A DNA stretch of 49,750 nucleotides from Caryophanales bacterium (GTDB lineage: Bacteria; Bacillota_I; Bacilli_A; RF39; UBA660). Where the stretch lies: the NCBI GenBank assembly GCA_016288635.1, contig JAEEKZ010000046.1:1-49750 (forward strand), given 5' to 3'. This document shows positions 8,989 to 20,026 of the stretch, piece after piece (position 1 is the first letter of the stretch; each line of letters begins with the position of its first letter). Position numbers and translations under genes: made by a program. Under the pieces are notes generated by a model that was given only the letters and a program-made list of their open reading frames with translations, was not told the DNA's origin and searched no databases.

Positions 8989-10478
8989 AGTTTTTCCGCC
9001 TTAATTAAGAAATCTATATTATCAATTTTTAATCCATTAGATTTTAAATCGTAATATACAATTAATGACTCTATTTTATTAATTATAGTTTCAATATTAT
9101 CTTTGGATAAATCATCAATGTTAACATTAATATTAGTAAGCAAGAATCTATCAGCAAGTATATATGCTAAATTCTTATTTTCTGAAATAGTAACATTACG
9201 CAATATATCGTTATCATTACCAAAGATAAAATCATATAATTCCTTAATAGTATTCTGAACTTCTTCAACAGTAATTTCTTCGTTTTGTTCTCTTAATAAT
9301 TTCATTAAATAATTGAAATTAAAACAAACAATTTTTAAAGCATCAAGAATACTTGTTTCATTAGTCATATGTTGATAAATTGCCTCACCAATAGTACACG
9401 AATCTAATTCTTCGTATAGCGTTTTTAATTCTACAATTAAATTATTTCTCTTTAATTTAAGTTCTTTAGACTTCTTTTCGTTAGCTTTAAATAAACCTTT
9501 ATTATTAAGTTTTTTATCTATACTAAATACATTAGATTCTTTCTTGGTTATTTCTTTTAACTTGTTCTTATATACTCCCTTATAGGAATCTTTTGCTTCG
9601 AACAACTTCTTAATATCATCAAGTAAAAAATCATACTTTAAGAATGTTTGATAACTTTTTAAAGAAGCATCTAATTTAATTAGATTATCATAATTAGATG
9701 GTTCTTTTGGATCTTTAATTATTTCTTCAAAAGTTACACTTATACCCTTTTCCGTAAAATCACTTGAAGCATAAGTTTTATTGGTAAATAAACCAAGTAG
9801 GTATTTTTTGTTTTGATGTAATTTTATAGATATTTGATTTTTACCAGCCATATACTCTTCAATATATTCATCAATATCTAAATCCTTATATTGTATTTGA
9901 AAGAATTTATCAATTTTATTTTTATTAGCAAAATATAATTGTCTAAAACTTAATTCTATTTGAGTAATAAGATCCGGATTAGCCCAATAAAGGGAATCAA
10001 ATACTTCTTGCGTATTACCTTTATTTTCCATAACAGCATTAATATATGCTCTCACACTTTCAGAATATTTAAAGTCCTTTTCTGTTGGCACAATACCAAC
10101 AGCTTTAAATACGGCTAATATTTGATTAATAATACCATTTATTTTAACTAAATCATGCTCATAAAAATGGCTTAATTCATAGAAATAATAATGTAAATTC
10201 ATTCTTTCGGAAGAATTAACTCTAGAATCTAGGCACTTAATTAAATCAACTTTAACGCTTGGAAGAGCCTCAGGCTCTTCCCCAACATTATATGTTTCTT
10301 TAATAGATTTCATCCTATTTATTATTTCTTGTTTATCGTCATTGAACAGTGAATTTAATTTTGCAATTTCAGAAAGAATATAGTCATTGTGTTTTCGTAT
10401 TTCTTCTTTATTTTCCTTAGGTAAAATGGCAAGATTTTCCTTAATCGTTTCAATTCTTTTATTAATTTCTTCTTTCAT
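8976..10478 (-). CDS. Uncharacterised 500-aa cytosolic, helix-rich protein
   Basis: Long ORF, no signal peptide or TM seen; start ATG overlaps the stop of the upstream sORF (ATGA). Confidence 0.8.
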   Translation of the reverse strand: MKEEINKRIETIKENLAILPKENKEEIRKHNDYILSEIAKLNSLFNDDKQEIINRMKSIKETYNVGEEPEALPSVKVDLIKCLDSRVNSSERMNLHYYFYELSHFYEHDLVKINGIINQILAVFKAVGIVPTEKDFKYSESVRAYINAVMENKGNTQEVFDSLYWANPDLITQIELSFRQLYFANKNKIDKFFQIQYKDLDIDEYIEEYMAGKNQISIKLHQNKKYLLGLFTNKTYASSDFTEKGISVTFEEIIKDPKEPSNYDNLIKLDASLKSYQTFLKYDFLLDDIKKLFEAKDSYKGVYKNKLKEITKKESNVFSIDKKLNNKGLFKANEKKSKELKLKRNNLIVELKTLYEELDSCTIGEAIYQHMTNETSILDALKIVCFNFNYLMKLLREQNEEITVEEVQNTIKELYDFIFGNDNDILRNVTISENKNLAYILADRFLLTNINVNIDDLSKDNIETIINKIESLIVYYDLKSNGLKIDNIDFLIKAEKLELE

Positions 10479-10576
10479 TTTTTCTCACCATTTATTAATT
10501 CATTATCTAAGTATGAAATAGCATCTTTTAGCAATGAATATATTGCTAATAAATCTTCATTTGATAAATTTTCCAT
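10475..10576 (-). CDS. 33-aa small ORF (MENLSNEDLLAIYSLLKDAISYLDNELINGEKK), translationally coupled to the 500-aa gene
   Basis: Strong SD (GTAAGGAGGATAAAGTTATG), 34 codons including TGA, TGA overlapping the next ATG as ATGA. Not in the supplied ORF track. Confidence 0.75.
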   Translation of the reverse strand: MENLSNEDLLAIYSLLKDAISYLDNELINGEKK

Positions 10577-10589
10577 AACTTTATCCTCC

Positions 10590-13500
10590 TTACTTAATGA
10601 TAATATACTTATCAACACTGCCTATTGCAGTCGTCCCATCATATAATATAAATTCTACTTTATATGTTCCTGTTTGTAAATTTGATTTAAAGAATAAATT
10701 TAATTCTGTATTCTCTCTTGGGTTATTAACAACTAAATACTCATTTTCGTCTACTTGTGAGAATAGATTAGTCACATAATCAGTTAAATCTACAATTTCA
10801 AAATCTGTATCATATACCTCTTCATAACTTCTTCTATATAGTTTTATATGAAGTTTTGGATCAGTTAATCCTGAGTTATATTCAATATTATATTTAACTA
10901 AATTAGAGTTATTTAATGTATTACCCGTTGCAGAATCAATAATCATCTCATTTGGTGTAGTATCAACGTCTAAACCATATATTTCATTAATTATATATAG
11001 TGGAATATCAACATAGTCAGATGAATCAAGTCCATAATAAATACCATCTGGTGAACCAAATACTTCGACTCGCATCTTATAATTACCTGTTGTTACATTT
11101 GCACTTCCCATTACTACACGAACCCAAGTTTCTATATTACCAACCTTTTCAGATACCTTAATTCTTGTAGTACCATCAATATTTGGATAATATGTTTCAC
11201 CATCAATTATATAATGCAATCCGAGTAAAGATGTACCCGATACTACATTATTATTTGCATCTAATAAAGATAATTTAATACCCATCTTAGAATCAAAGAA
11301 TCTTGTATTATAAATAGTTGTATAGTTTATTTGTTCTTGTGAATAACTCGTTTGTAAATCTAGAACGAATTCTTGTCCACTATAAACCGTAGATTTATCA
11401 GATTCACCAGTTATATCAATTCCAGACGATGATAATTCATATAAACTAAACTGCATTCTATCATATTGGTTAGCTAATACTTTGTATGCAACTTCATTTT
11501 GGCCATCAATAGATAAACCAGTAAGAAGTTCAAATGTTAAGTGTTTATTAAGTACCTGACCAGTTACACCTGATTCTTTGAAATCTATAATAAATATAAA
11601 TTCTTCACTCGATATATTCTGAGTTGCATCATAGTATACCAAATTCATTGCTGCATCATCATAATGAACTCCAGAATTTAAAGCTCCCATAACCTCAAAC
11701 ATAGACAGTTTATATTCAACTAAACCATTTTGATTAAATTGAGTTTGAGCATTAGTTACATCTGTTGGTGTAATAATATGATAATAATATGTTGGCTCAT
11801 TTGTACTTAAATCGATCATTGTAATCTTTGTATTTACAGGGAATACAAATTCACTAACTAGAGCTCTATTATATCCTGTTCTATATATATTTCTATTTGG
11901 AATAAATAGTGAATAATAAGCACTTAAAATTGATTTTGATTCAATATTAGTCGCAGTAGAAGCAAACATTGAATACTTTCTTCCAGGAGAAATTGCTGCT
12001 TCATAATCTTCATCTAGATAAATTCTACGAGATAGATGAACTGTAACAACTAATCTTTGCGTAATTATTCTGATTTCACTAACTTTAGTTTCTGCTTGAA
12101 TAACTATTGTAACAGTTCCCATATCTCCTTCAGTTTCAAGATTTCTTGAATGCATCAAATAGAATAACATTGTAGGAACTTGGTTACTGTTTTCACCGAC
12201 ATATACTGTAGTTCCAGTAAACTGATCATCATTTGACAAGAAATTTGTTGAACCATTTGTTAACCATCCAGTTTTTCCTGATTCAAGAACAAGTGCCATA
12301 GTATTATCAGCAATGGCAGATGTAGGAGCAACTCTTGGAATATTTGCTTTATCAACAAGTGATACTCCACTTTCCAATCCCGAATAGTCAAATCCTAAAA
12401 TACGGAATGATGTATTTGATGCGCTATTCATATCAAATGGTAACTCTGTAGCACCTAATGTAGAATATTTTGATGCTACTAAGTCAATTGAATATTCAAG
12501 CATTACTTCACCAACAATCCATCTATAGAATGGATCATTTTTATTTGCTGGATCAATATACATAATTGAAGCAAGACCTGATTCTTCATCTTCAACATTT
12601 GTATAAAAACCATCTACTTCAATATTATGATTTTCTTTATGTAGACCTTGAACATATGAACCTTTTGTAAATATTGCATTATAACTAACTTGATCATCAA
12701 AATCTAAGTCATCATATAATCCTAATACAACTCCACCAGTTCCTGTTTCATTAAATAATCCGTAGAATGTCATACCATTTACTTCACCATAAATAGTATT
12801 ATTTTCGTCCTTAGCAATATTAAGTTGCATGTTTTCCAATGTATAAATACGATTATTAACATTTCTTGTAATAGTTTTGTTATCAGTATCAATATTTACT
12901 TGTGCTAAAGCACCACTAGCTGTTTGACTATTTAACGATTCAACTAAGTTAAATCCAGATTTTAAATATAATGTCGTATTATCTTTTAAGTACAAATTCT
13001 TGATGATACAAAGTGAGAATAGTTCTTCATCAAATTTATTTGTTTTATCTTTTGCTCCAAATAACTTAATACTTGAATTAATAATATTTAAATATGTTGT
13101 TCTTTGAATAGATAATATATCTTTTGGACTTAATCTTGAACCATAGTTCTTAATAGTTACATAACTATCACCTTGAGAACTTGATGCATTACCACTACCG
13201 AATATAGATCCATCGATAACTAAATTATTATAATTCAATCCATCAAGCACAATATTAATACCATCTGTAACACTTATTGCACTGTAATCGTAGTCTGGTG
13301 ATCCAGAAGCATTTGATTCTCCTCCACCAAACACTGTTCCACCAATATGTATCGCACCAGGTGATACTGTAGCAGATGATGTTCCATTTCCAATCATAAC
13401 TGATGTACTACCATTAACTACTGATGTATTAGCACCACCATAAACGTTTCCATAAATTGTTCCTCCAGCAATATTAACATGTGTTTGTGCTTTAGCTGTC

Positions 13501-16500
13501 GGTTGACCCGTTACGGCATTATTTCCTCCGCCAAATACACCACATTGGTTTAATACTGTACATGAACTTGATCCAATTGTTGTTGTTCCACCAATATTAA
13601 TTGTTGCATTTCCATTAACAGCAGCAAGATTTCCAGCTGCATATGCACTACCTAATACATTACCATTGTTGATAGTAACAGTAGATGTTCCTTGAACTAT
13701 TCCTTGATTACCTCCACCATATAGGTTTTCAGTAACAATTCCACCTGTTTGTTTAACAACAGTATTGGAAGTTACTTCAGCATAGTTTCCTCCGCCATAT
13801 AAATCCTTTTGTATTGTTCCATTTTTTAATTCTACTAACGTTGAACCAGTAACTTTACCATTATTTCCTCCACCAAAAACTTTTTGAGTAACAGTTCCAC
13901 TATTCATAACTACATGAGTATTTGTTCCTACTTCCGCATTATTTCCGCCACCATAGATATTTCTAACAGTAGATCCGCCAAAGTTAATAGTTGTTGCCCC
14001 ATTAACTTTACCATTATTTCCGCCACCAAAAATATCCAAAGTTGTTGTTCCACCTGTTACAGTTACATTAGTAGCAGTTCCTACAGTAGCACCTTGACCT
14101 TTTCCACCGCCAAATAAGCTTCCAGTTATAGTTCCGGCACTTTGAGAAATATTAGTTGTTCCTGTTACAGAACCATTATTTCCTCCACCATAGGCTTCAA
14201 TACCGACATTAGTACCATTTAAATATACATTTGTATTTCCATTTACAACTGCATTATTACATCCACCAAAGACGTTTCCATTTACTCTTCCGGATGTTAA
14301 TGTTACGGAAGTATTAGTTCCAACATTACCATTGTTTCCGCCACCAAATAAGTCTCCAGTTACAGTTCCACCAGTTTGCGTTACAGCTGTTGTAGTAGAA
14401 ACTTGCGCATTATTTCCACCACCATAAACTGTACCAACTTGTCCTCCTGTAATACTTGTTGTTGTAGTTGTACATTGTGCTTCGTTACCACCACCAAATG
14501 ATGTATTAATTGTTCCACCATTTATAGTAACATTAGCATTTTGAGTAGTGGCTTGATATCCACCACCATAAACATAATTAACATTTCCATTTACAACGGT
14601 TACATTAGTTGTTCCTGCTGTACCTGCTATGTTATTTCCACCATAGGCAGTACCAATTTGAAGAGCTCCACCATTACCAGTTGTATGATATGTATTATTA
14701 ATTATTACATTAGTTGTAGTTGCTGTACCACCAGCATTATTACCCCCAAATACATCTTGAATATATCCAGATGCATAGTGAACATTTGTGACATTAACAG
14801 TTCCAGATTGATTAGAACCGCCATATAAATGTTGTAAATTTGAACTATCTTTTAAAACATTAGTTGTTCCCGCTCCGGCTTTATTTCCTCCACCATAAGC
14901 AGTTGTTACATTTCCACCTAATATATCTAAATTAGTAGTAGTAGCATAACCTTCATTTCCACCACCATATAAATCAGTAACAGTACCATTAGTTATTTCA
15001 ACATTTGTTGTTGTAACTTCGGCTTTGTTTCCGCCACCAAAGGCAGTTGTTACATTTCCACCAGCTATATCAAGGTTAGTTGTTGTAACCGTTCCTTCGT
15101 TACCACCACCATAAAGGTTAGTGATTGTACCATTAGTAATACTTACATTTGTTGTTGTAACAGAGGCTTTATTTCCGCCACCAAAAGCATACGGTGAAGT
15201 TACACCCGTTAATGTAACATTAGCTTCATCAGTAGTAGCTTCATTTCCACCACCATATATTGCATTATTAATAGTTCCACTTTGACCATATACATTGCTT
15301 ACTAAAGTAGTACCAGCAATATTATTTCCACCATAGACATAATTTGCAGTTCCACCTCTTAAATATACTTTTGATTCTTGAACAGTTCCAGACATATTAG
15401 AACCGCCATAGACATTTCCAGCAACTCCATTTGGCTCTAAATAAATATTTGTATTATTAACTGATGAAGAAGATCCCCCACCAAAAGCACTACCTACTGT
15501 TCCACCTTTTAAATAAACTTCAACATTTCCTGATGGAATACCAGATAAGTTATTACCACCATACAAGTTTGTTACAGTTCCATCATTTAATGTTACCGTA
15601 ATATTTCCAAGGGTATGTGGAGAAGTATTATTATCTCCCTTTCCTCCACCATAAACATTAGCAAATGTACCACCATTTAGTGTAACAGTAGTAACACCAT
15701 TAAAGTTAACTGAACCCAAGGCACTACCGCCATACAAATCTCCAATCTCAAGATCTGTATCTGGATCTGCTTGTGAAACAATCGTTGTATTTCCTAATAC
15801 GCTAACGGCACTATCAGTTCCAGAAACACCTTTTCCGCCACCGTAGACACCATCAGCTTCACCTTTATATAAATTTATATTTACATTTCCATATAATGTT
15901 CCAGCAACGTTAGAACCACCATATATTTGATTAGTTATTTCTCCACCATGTAAATTAATAGTTACTGTATGATTATATGAGTTTGTTCCATTACTTTCTG
16001 TAATCATTGATGGAGTTACTCTTACGAACTTATTATTTGCTATTTCATAATAATTTTGATTTCCATTATAAGTTTCTCCTGAATGAGCAATACCTGTTGC
16101 ATAATAACATGTTGTTCTTGTTGTTACTGTAACAGTAGTTTCAGTATTAAACCATCCAGATGATGCTGTTGAAGTTTGTGAAACTGGATCAGCTACATCA
16201 GAACCAATAACACTTGATGAACAAGCTATTCTAGAACCATTTGTCGATCCATCTGGCATATAAACCCCAGCAGGTACATAACCTGTTTGTGTACTAGTCG
16301 TTGTTGTTGGTCCTGAAACAGTTTCTCCCCACCAGTTTGTAGTTGTTACAGTTCTTTCAATATAATCAGTATAAACTTCTGTATAACCAATATAATAATC
16401 ATCGGTTAAAACACCACTTGGAGCTTCATTATTCCTTGTTCCACCGCCAAATGATTCTCCAGCACCAAATACTGAATTTTGAATGTCTCCATCATAAATA

Positions 16501-19500
16501 TCTATAACAACATTACTTGGATTATTTTGTGAATTATTTGTACCAACTGATCCATGGTTTCCACCACCATATACTGATCCACGAATAGTTCCACCATTAA
16601 TAATAATATGTGAATTACTAACTATTCCAGCACTAGTTCCACCATCTTCACCATTTCCTGCACCAAATACATTACCACTTGATACATTGAATAATTTTGT
16701 ATTGTTATTAACTGCTGTTTCATCACCAATTTCAGCAGTTCCACCAACATAAACTAAAGTTGAACCAGTAAGTAATCCTTCATCTCCGGAATCATATGCA
16801 TTTGATCCACCAAAAATACTACTTGAAACATCACCACCAGTTACAGAAACAATTCTATTTCCATAAGTAGTTGTTGTACCGGCTCCACCATATATTTGAC
16901 GAACTTTTCCACCCTTCATATATATTGCAACTGAGTTAGATGTTAAGTTTGTCTCAACACACGGTCCACCATTTATAACATTTATATCTCCACCCTCAAC
17001 AATTAGTACTCTTAATGCATTTGCAGAGTGAGAAGTTGTTCTTCCACCAGCATATATACCATTTGTATTAGACGATGAATAATTATCATTAGCATCTTTT
17101 CCATAATTACCACTTTTTATAATAATAGTTGATCCAGGAATATGCTTATTTTCACTTGATGATATCAAGTTATCGATTAACGAAGATAGAGCATTAAAGT
17201 AAACTTTTAAGTTATCATTATTATCAGTAACTACTCTATCATAATCGTTTCCATAAATATAATACGAATTTAAATATTGATTTCTTACCGTTTGATTATT
17301 TCCTGTTGCAGAAGCATTTGCACTAACTAAATAGTTATATGAGCCACTTTCTACAATAACTTTAAATCTCTTAGGATTACTTGCACTACCTTGAGTAGAA
17401 GTAGCGTTTAGTCCTGATATACCGGAAAATATTTTATTTGAGTCACTAGCTACATTGTTATTATTAACATATTTAACATTTCTTCCGATTTTTAAGTTAT
17501 GGGCATTGGCACTTAAACTATTTGTTATAACAGCTGATTCCGTAACTGTGTTTCCACCAACTCCATAGATATTAACGTTCTCTATAACCATATCATCGCC
17601 AATACTAAAGTTTCCTGTATTAGCATTTAGTCTTCCTGTTGCAATAGCTGCACCATTATAACTTCCTGTTACTGTTAAAGGAACATTAACCATATATGAA
17701 GATAAGTTTTGGTTTGTATTACCCATATTAACAATATTTAAATCTCTAGTTACTAAATAGAAATATCTATTAGAATCAACAATGTCATATGCACCATCAG
17801 ACATTGTTACAGCTATAGACTCACCTTGAGAATTTAAAGTGTTGTCATTATGTTGAATTAACTTATATGCACCTGATGAACAAGAGTTACCAGTAATATC
17901 ACATCTTGTTCCATACCTATCATAGAATAATTGACTTGTAGTATTGTAGTTATTTCCAACATAATAGAAATAGCCAACAGTTGATTCTCCAACTTCAAAT
18001 CTCGAAACCGTATGATCAACCATTATTGTACGTTCACGACGACACTGACTATAACTTAAATAATCATTAACACTTGTTGTATATCTATAGTTGTTACCAT
18101 AAGCATATAGAATTCTATAGTATCCATTATTATACAAGTTTTGATCATAGTTTGTTCCAGAAGGCAATTGATCAACATCGAATACATAACAAGTATTGTA
18201 GTTACAGTTTCTTCCTGATGTATAGTAAATTGTTGTTCCTGTACCAGGGTTATTATTATTGTTTGTATAATATCCTCTAATATACTCATTTCTACGATGA
18301 GAACTTGCATAAGGAAATTTTAAAATCGTTACATTTCGATTGAAATATCTTGGATCACAGTCTTCATAGTATACTTCAATTTCTGGTACTTGTATTACTC
18401 TTGTAGGATTAATCATTTCCTTATCAGGCAATGAATTTAAATTAGTTGTATTATTTAAAATATTTGCAGGAGCCCATATCGCATTGAAGTTTAATAATAC
18501 TGCTCCGGATTCAGTAATTGGAACAATTGCATATCTTGTGTATGTTTCAGAATCATATATTATTTTTACATTATCTTGTTTAGTTCCCCATCCATTAAAG
18601 CCTTTTCCAGTTGGTCTTGCACTAAATGGATTATCAATTAATTCTACTTTAATGTAATGATGATTGTTTGAATCAGTTAATAAATTACCATAATGGTCTC
18701 TTTCTAACGGATAATATTTATAATAAACATATTTATTAGCATTCTCTGTTGGAGATACATGCCCAACAATACTGCTATCAGAATAATCAGCTGCATCATA
18801 AGTAATTTGAACAGCGACTAATGTATTTTCATTGTAATAATTTGTACTTGAAACTCCAGGTAAAGTGCTACCATTTATTACTTCAGTATAATTTAATGAT
18901 TTATAATAGTTTAAATCAGCATCTAAATCATCAATATATAAAGTGTTATTTGATAAACCTTGATCTTCAATATCTAAGTCCCCATAATAAGTGTTTGCTC
19001 CAGCTCTTAAGCCTTTTAGCATTCCCCTATTAGTTGCTGTTAAGCTTTTAATTCTTAATTGATTATCTACAACCATCCACTCAATTTCAGAATTTTCATT
19101 GATATTTTTTAATACATCTTCTACAGATTTTTCCTCATCGAACACGATTCCATCTTCAGTAATTTCATAATGATATGCTTTATCTACCTCTAAATTATTT
19201 TTAGTTCCAAGAAGCATTAAATCATTATTTGTATAAAAAATATTATCTAAAGCACTATGTGAATATGTATTAAAAATTTGGTTCGTATTAGCATTATTAC
19301 TAATAACATTTAAATTTATATTATTTAGTGTATTATTATCGGCATCACTGATAAACATAATAGATGTCTTTACCACATCATCACTGCTATTATCTGTAAT
19401 AGTAACATTATTCAAACTTAAGTTGCTTATGTTGCTATTTGCAACACCATTACCAAATATACTGGCATAAATATTATGATTTTCTTCCTCACCAGCAATA

Positions 19501-20006
19501 TCACTAATTTGAATATTTAAATAATCAATATTTAAATAATTAATTGTAGCTGAATCAAATGAATCAAATAAATTATATTTTGTATTTCCGTTTGCATCAA
19601 CATAACTTTTTGAAATAACAATATTTGATAATGTAAATCCATTACCCTTAATATGTCCTTTAAAAGTTTTACCAGCAGACGTTAAAGGTAATTCCTTATT
19701 ATCGAAGTTAATATTATTTGATATCACATAATACTTATTAAAGTATGATAAATAATCATCGCTATTTATTTTTTGAAGCATTAAAGCAAATTCACTACCA
19801 TTTTTTATTATGTATGGATTACTTTTTGTACCATTACCAGTAGTAAACGATTCAGCAATTGTTCCATCCCATGTAGTAGTTATTACATTCTCAGAAAAAG
19901 ATCTTCCGAATAGAAATAAAATTACAGACAAAAAAACAATTGATACGAGAGTAACAATCTTGTGTTTTTGAATAAGATTAATGATTTTGCGCAATCTCTT
20001 TTTCAT
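10590..20006 (-). CDS. Giant 3138-aa surface protein with Gly/Asn-rich beta-solenoid repeats
   Basis: N-terminal TM (KIVTLVSIVFLSVILFLFGRSF), about 24-aa repeats of the type (Y/F)GGGN(N/E/K)(G/A)xVTTTTxVxIxxGTVTxx. Confidence 0.9.
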   Translation of the reverse strand: MKKRLRKIINLIQKHKIVTLVSIVFLSVILFLFGRSFSENVITTTWDGTIAESFTTGNGTKSNPYIIKNGSEFALMLQKINSDDYLSYFNKYYVISNNINFDNKELPLTSAGKTFKGHIKGNGFTLSNIVISKSYVDANGNTKYNLFDSFDSATINYLNIDYLNIQISDIAGEEENHNIYASIFGNGVANSNISNLSLNNVTITDNSSDDVVKTSIMFISDADNNTLNNINLNVISNNANTNQIFNTYSHSALDNIFYTNNDLMLLGTKNNLEVDKAYHYEITEDGIVFDEEKSVEDVLKNINENSEIEWMVVDNQLRIKSLTATNRGMLKGLRAGANTYYGDLDIEDQGLSNNTLYIDDLDADLNYYKSLNYTEVINGSTLPGVSSTNYYNENTLVAVQITYDAADYSDSSIVGHVSPTENANKYVYYKYYPLERDHYGNLLTDSNNHHYIKVELIDNPFSARPTGKGFNGWGTKQDNVKIIYDSETYTRYAIVPITESGAVLLNFNAIWAPANILNNTTNLNSLPDKEMINPTRVIQVPEIEVYYEDCDPRYFNRNVTILKFPYASSHRRNEYIRGYYTNNNNNPGTGTTIYYTSGRNCNYNTCYVFDVDQLPSGTNYDQNLYNNGYYRILYAYGNNYRYTTSVNDYLSYSQCRRERTIMVDHTVSRFEVGESTVGYFYYVGNNYNTTSQLFYDRYGTRCDITGNSCSSGAYKLIQHNDNTLNSQGESIAVTMSDGAYDIVDSNRYFYLVTRDLNIVNMGNTNQNLSSYMVNVPLTVTGSYNGAAIATGRLNANTGNFSIGDDMVIENVNIYGVGGNTVTESAVITNSLSANAHNLKIGRNVKYVNNNNVASDSNKIFSGISGLNATSTQGSASNPKRFKVIVESGSYNYLVSANASATGNNQTVRNQYLNSYYIYGNDYDRVVTDNNDNLKVYFNALSSLIDNLISSSENKHIPGSTIIIKSGNYGKDANDNYSSSNTNGIYAGGRTTSHSANALRVLIVEGGDINVINGGPCVETNLTSNSVAIYMKGGKVRQIYGGAGTTTTYGNRIVSVTGGDVSSSIFGGSNAYDSGDEGLLTGSTLVYVGGTAEIGDETAVNNNTKLFNVSSGNVFGAGNGEDGGTSAGIVSNSHIIINGGTIRGSVYGGGNHGSVGTNNSQNNPSNVVIDIYDGDIQNSVFGAGESFGGGTRNNEAPSGVLTDDYYIGYTEVYTDYIERTVTTTNWWGETVSGPTTTTSTQTGYVPAGVYMPDGSTNGSRIACSSSVIGSDVADPVSQTSTASSGWFNTETTVTVTTRTTCYYATGIAHSGETYNGNQNYYEIANNKFVRVTPSMITESNGTNSYNHTVTINLHGGEITNQIYGGSNVAGTLYGNVNINLYKGEADGVYGGGKGVSGTDSAVSVLGNTTIVSQADPDTDLEIGDLYGGSALGSVNFNGVTTVTLNGGTFANVYGGGKGDNNTSPHTLGNITVTLNDGTVTNLYGGNNLSGIPSGNVEVYLKGGTVGSAFGGGSSSSVNNTNIYLEPNGVAGNVYGGSNMSGTVQESKVYLRGGTANYVYGGNNIAGTTLVSNVYGQSGTINNAIYGGGNEATTDEANVTLTGVTSPYAFGGGNKASVTTTNVSITNGTITNLYGGGNEGTVTTTNLDIAGGNVTTAFGGGNKAEVTTTNVEITNGTVTDLYGGGNEGYATTTNLDILGGNVTTAYGGGNKAGAGTTNVLKDSSNLQHLYGGSNQSGTVNVTNVHYASGYIQDVFGGNNAGGTATTTNVIINNTYHTTGNGGALQIGTAYGGNNIAGTAGTTNVTVVNGNVNYVYGGGYQATTQNANVTINGGTINTSFGGGNEAQCTTTTTSITGGQVGTVYGGGNNAQVSTTTAVTQTGGTVTGDLFGGGNNGNVGTNTSVTLTSGRVNGNVFGGCNNAVVNGNTNVYLNGTNVGIEAYGGGNNGSVTGTTNISQSAGTITGSLFGGGKGQGATVGTATNVTVTGGTTTLDIFGGGNNGKVNGATTINFGGSTVRNIYGGGNNAEVGTNTHVVMNSGTVTQKVFGGGNNGKVTGSTLVELKNGTIQKDLYGGGNYAEVTSNTVVKQTGGIVTENLYGGGNQGIVQGTSTVTINNGNVLGSAYAAGNLAAVNGNATINIGGTTTIGSSSCTVLNQCGVFGGGNNAVTGQPTAKAQTHVNIAGGTIYGNVYGGANTSVVNGSTSVMIGNGTSSATVSPGAIHIGGTVFGGGESNASGSPDYDYSAISVTDGINIVLDGLNYNNLVIDGSIFGSGNASSSQGDSYVTIKNYGSRLSPKDILSIQRTTYLNIINSSIKLFGAKDKTNKFDEELFSLCIIKNLYLKDNTTLYLKSGFNLVESLNSQTASGALAQVNIDTDNKTITRNVNNRIYTLENMQLNIAKDENNTIYGEVNGMTFYGLFNETGTGGVVLGLYDDLDFDDQVSYNAIFTKGSYVQGLHKENHNIEVDGFYTNVEDEESGLASIMYIDPANKNDPFYRWIVGEVMLEYSIDLVASKYSTLGATELPFDMNSASNTSFRILGFDYSGLESGVSLVDKANIPRVAPTSAIADNTMALVLESGKTGWLTNGSTNFLSNDDQFTGTTVYVGENSNQVPTMLFYLMHSRNLETEGDMGTVTIVIQAETKVSEIRIITQRLVVTVHLSRRIYLDEDYEAAISPGRKYSMFASTATNIESKSILSAYYSLFIPNRNIYRTGYNRALVSEFVFPVNTKITMIDLSTNEPTYYYHIITPTDVTNAQTQFNQNGLVEYKLSMFEVMGALNSGVHYDDAAMNLVYYDATQNISSEEFIFIIDFKESGVTGQVLNKHLTFELLTGLSIDGQNEVAYKVLANQYDRMQFSLYELSSSGIDITGESDKSTVYSGQEFVLDLQTSYSQEQINYTTIYNTRFFDSKMGIKLSLLDANNNVVSGTSLLGLHYIIDGETYYPNIDGTTRIKVSEKVGNIETWVRVVMGSANVTTGNYKMRVEVFGSPDGIYYGLDSSDYVDIPLYIINEIYGLDVDTTPNEMIIDSATGNTLNNSNLVKYNIEYNSGLTDPKLHIKLYRRSYEEVYDTDFEIVDLTDYVTNLFSQVDENEYLVVNNPRENTELNLFFKSNLQTGTYKVEFILYDGTTAIGSVDKYIIIK
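13400..16950 (-). repeat. Dense coding repeats (about 72 bp per unit, plus 144-bp higher-order units)
   Basis: Recurring tttcc(a/g/t)cc(a/g)cca... encoding GGGN; agttgttacatttccacc recurs at 14901 and 15045 (144 nt). Confidence 0.8.
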
Positions 20007-20026
20007 CTTCTATTCTCACTATAATA

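Noticed and set aside
13884-14828. Plus-strand Ser/Ile/Tyr-rich ORFs (13884-14117, 14541-14828)
   Set aside because: Antisense low-complexity artefacts of the solenoid repeats.
13400-16950. Regularly spaced repeats that could suggest a CRISPR array
   Set aside because: Units are in-frame coding repeats with codon-level divergence, no constant repeats with unique spacers, no cas genes.
18056-19033. Alternate-frame and antisense ORFs (18056-18310 -, 18074-18280 +, 18821-19033 +)
   Set aside because: Lie inside the in-frame 3138-aa gene with no SD or domain signal.
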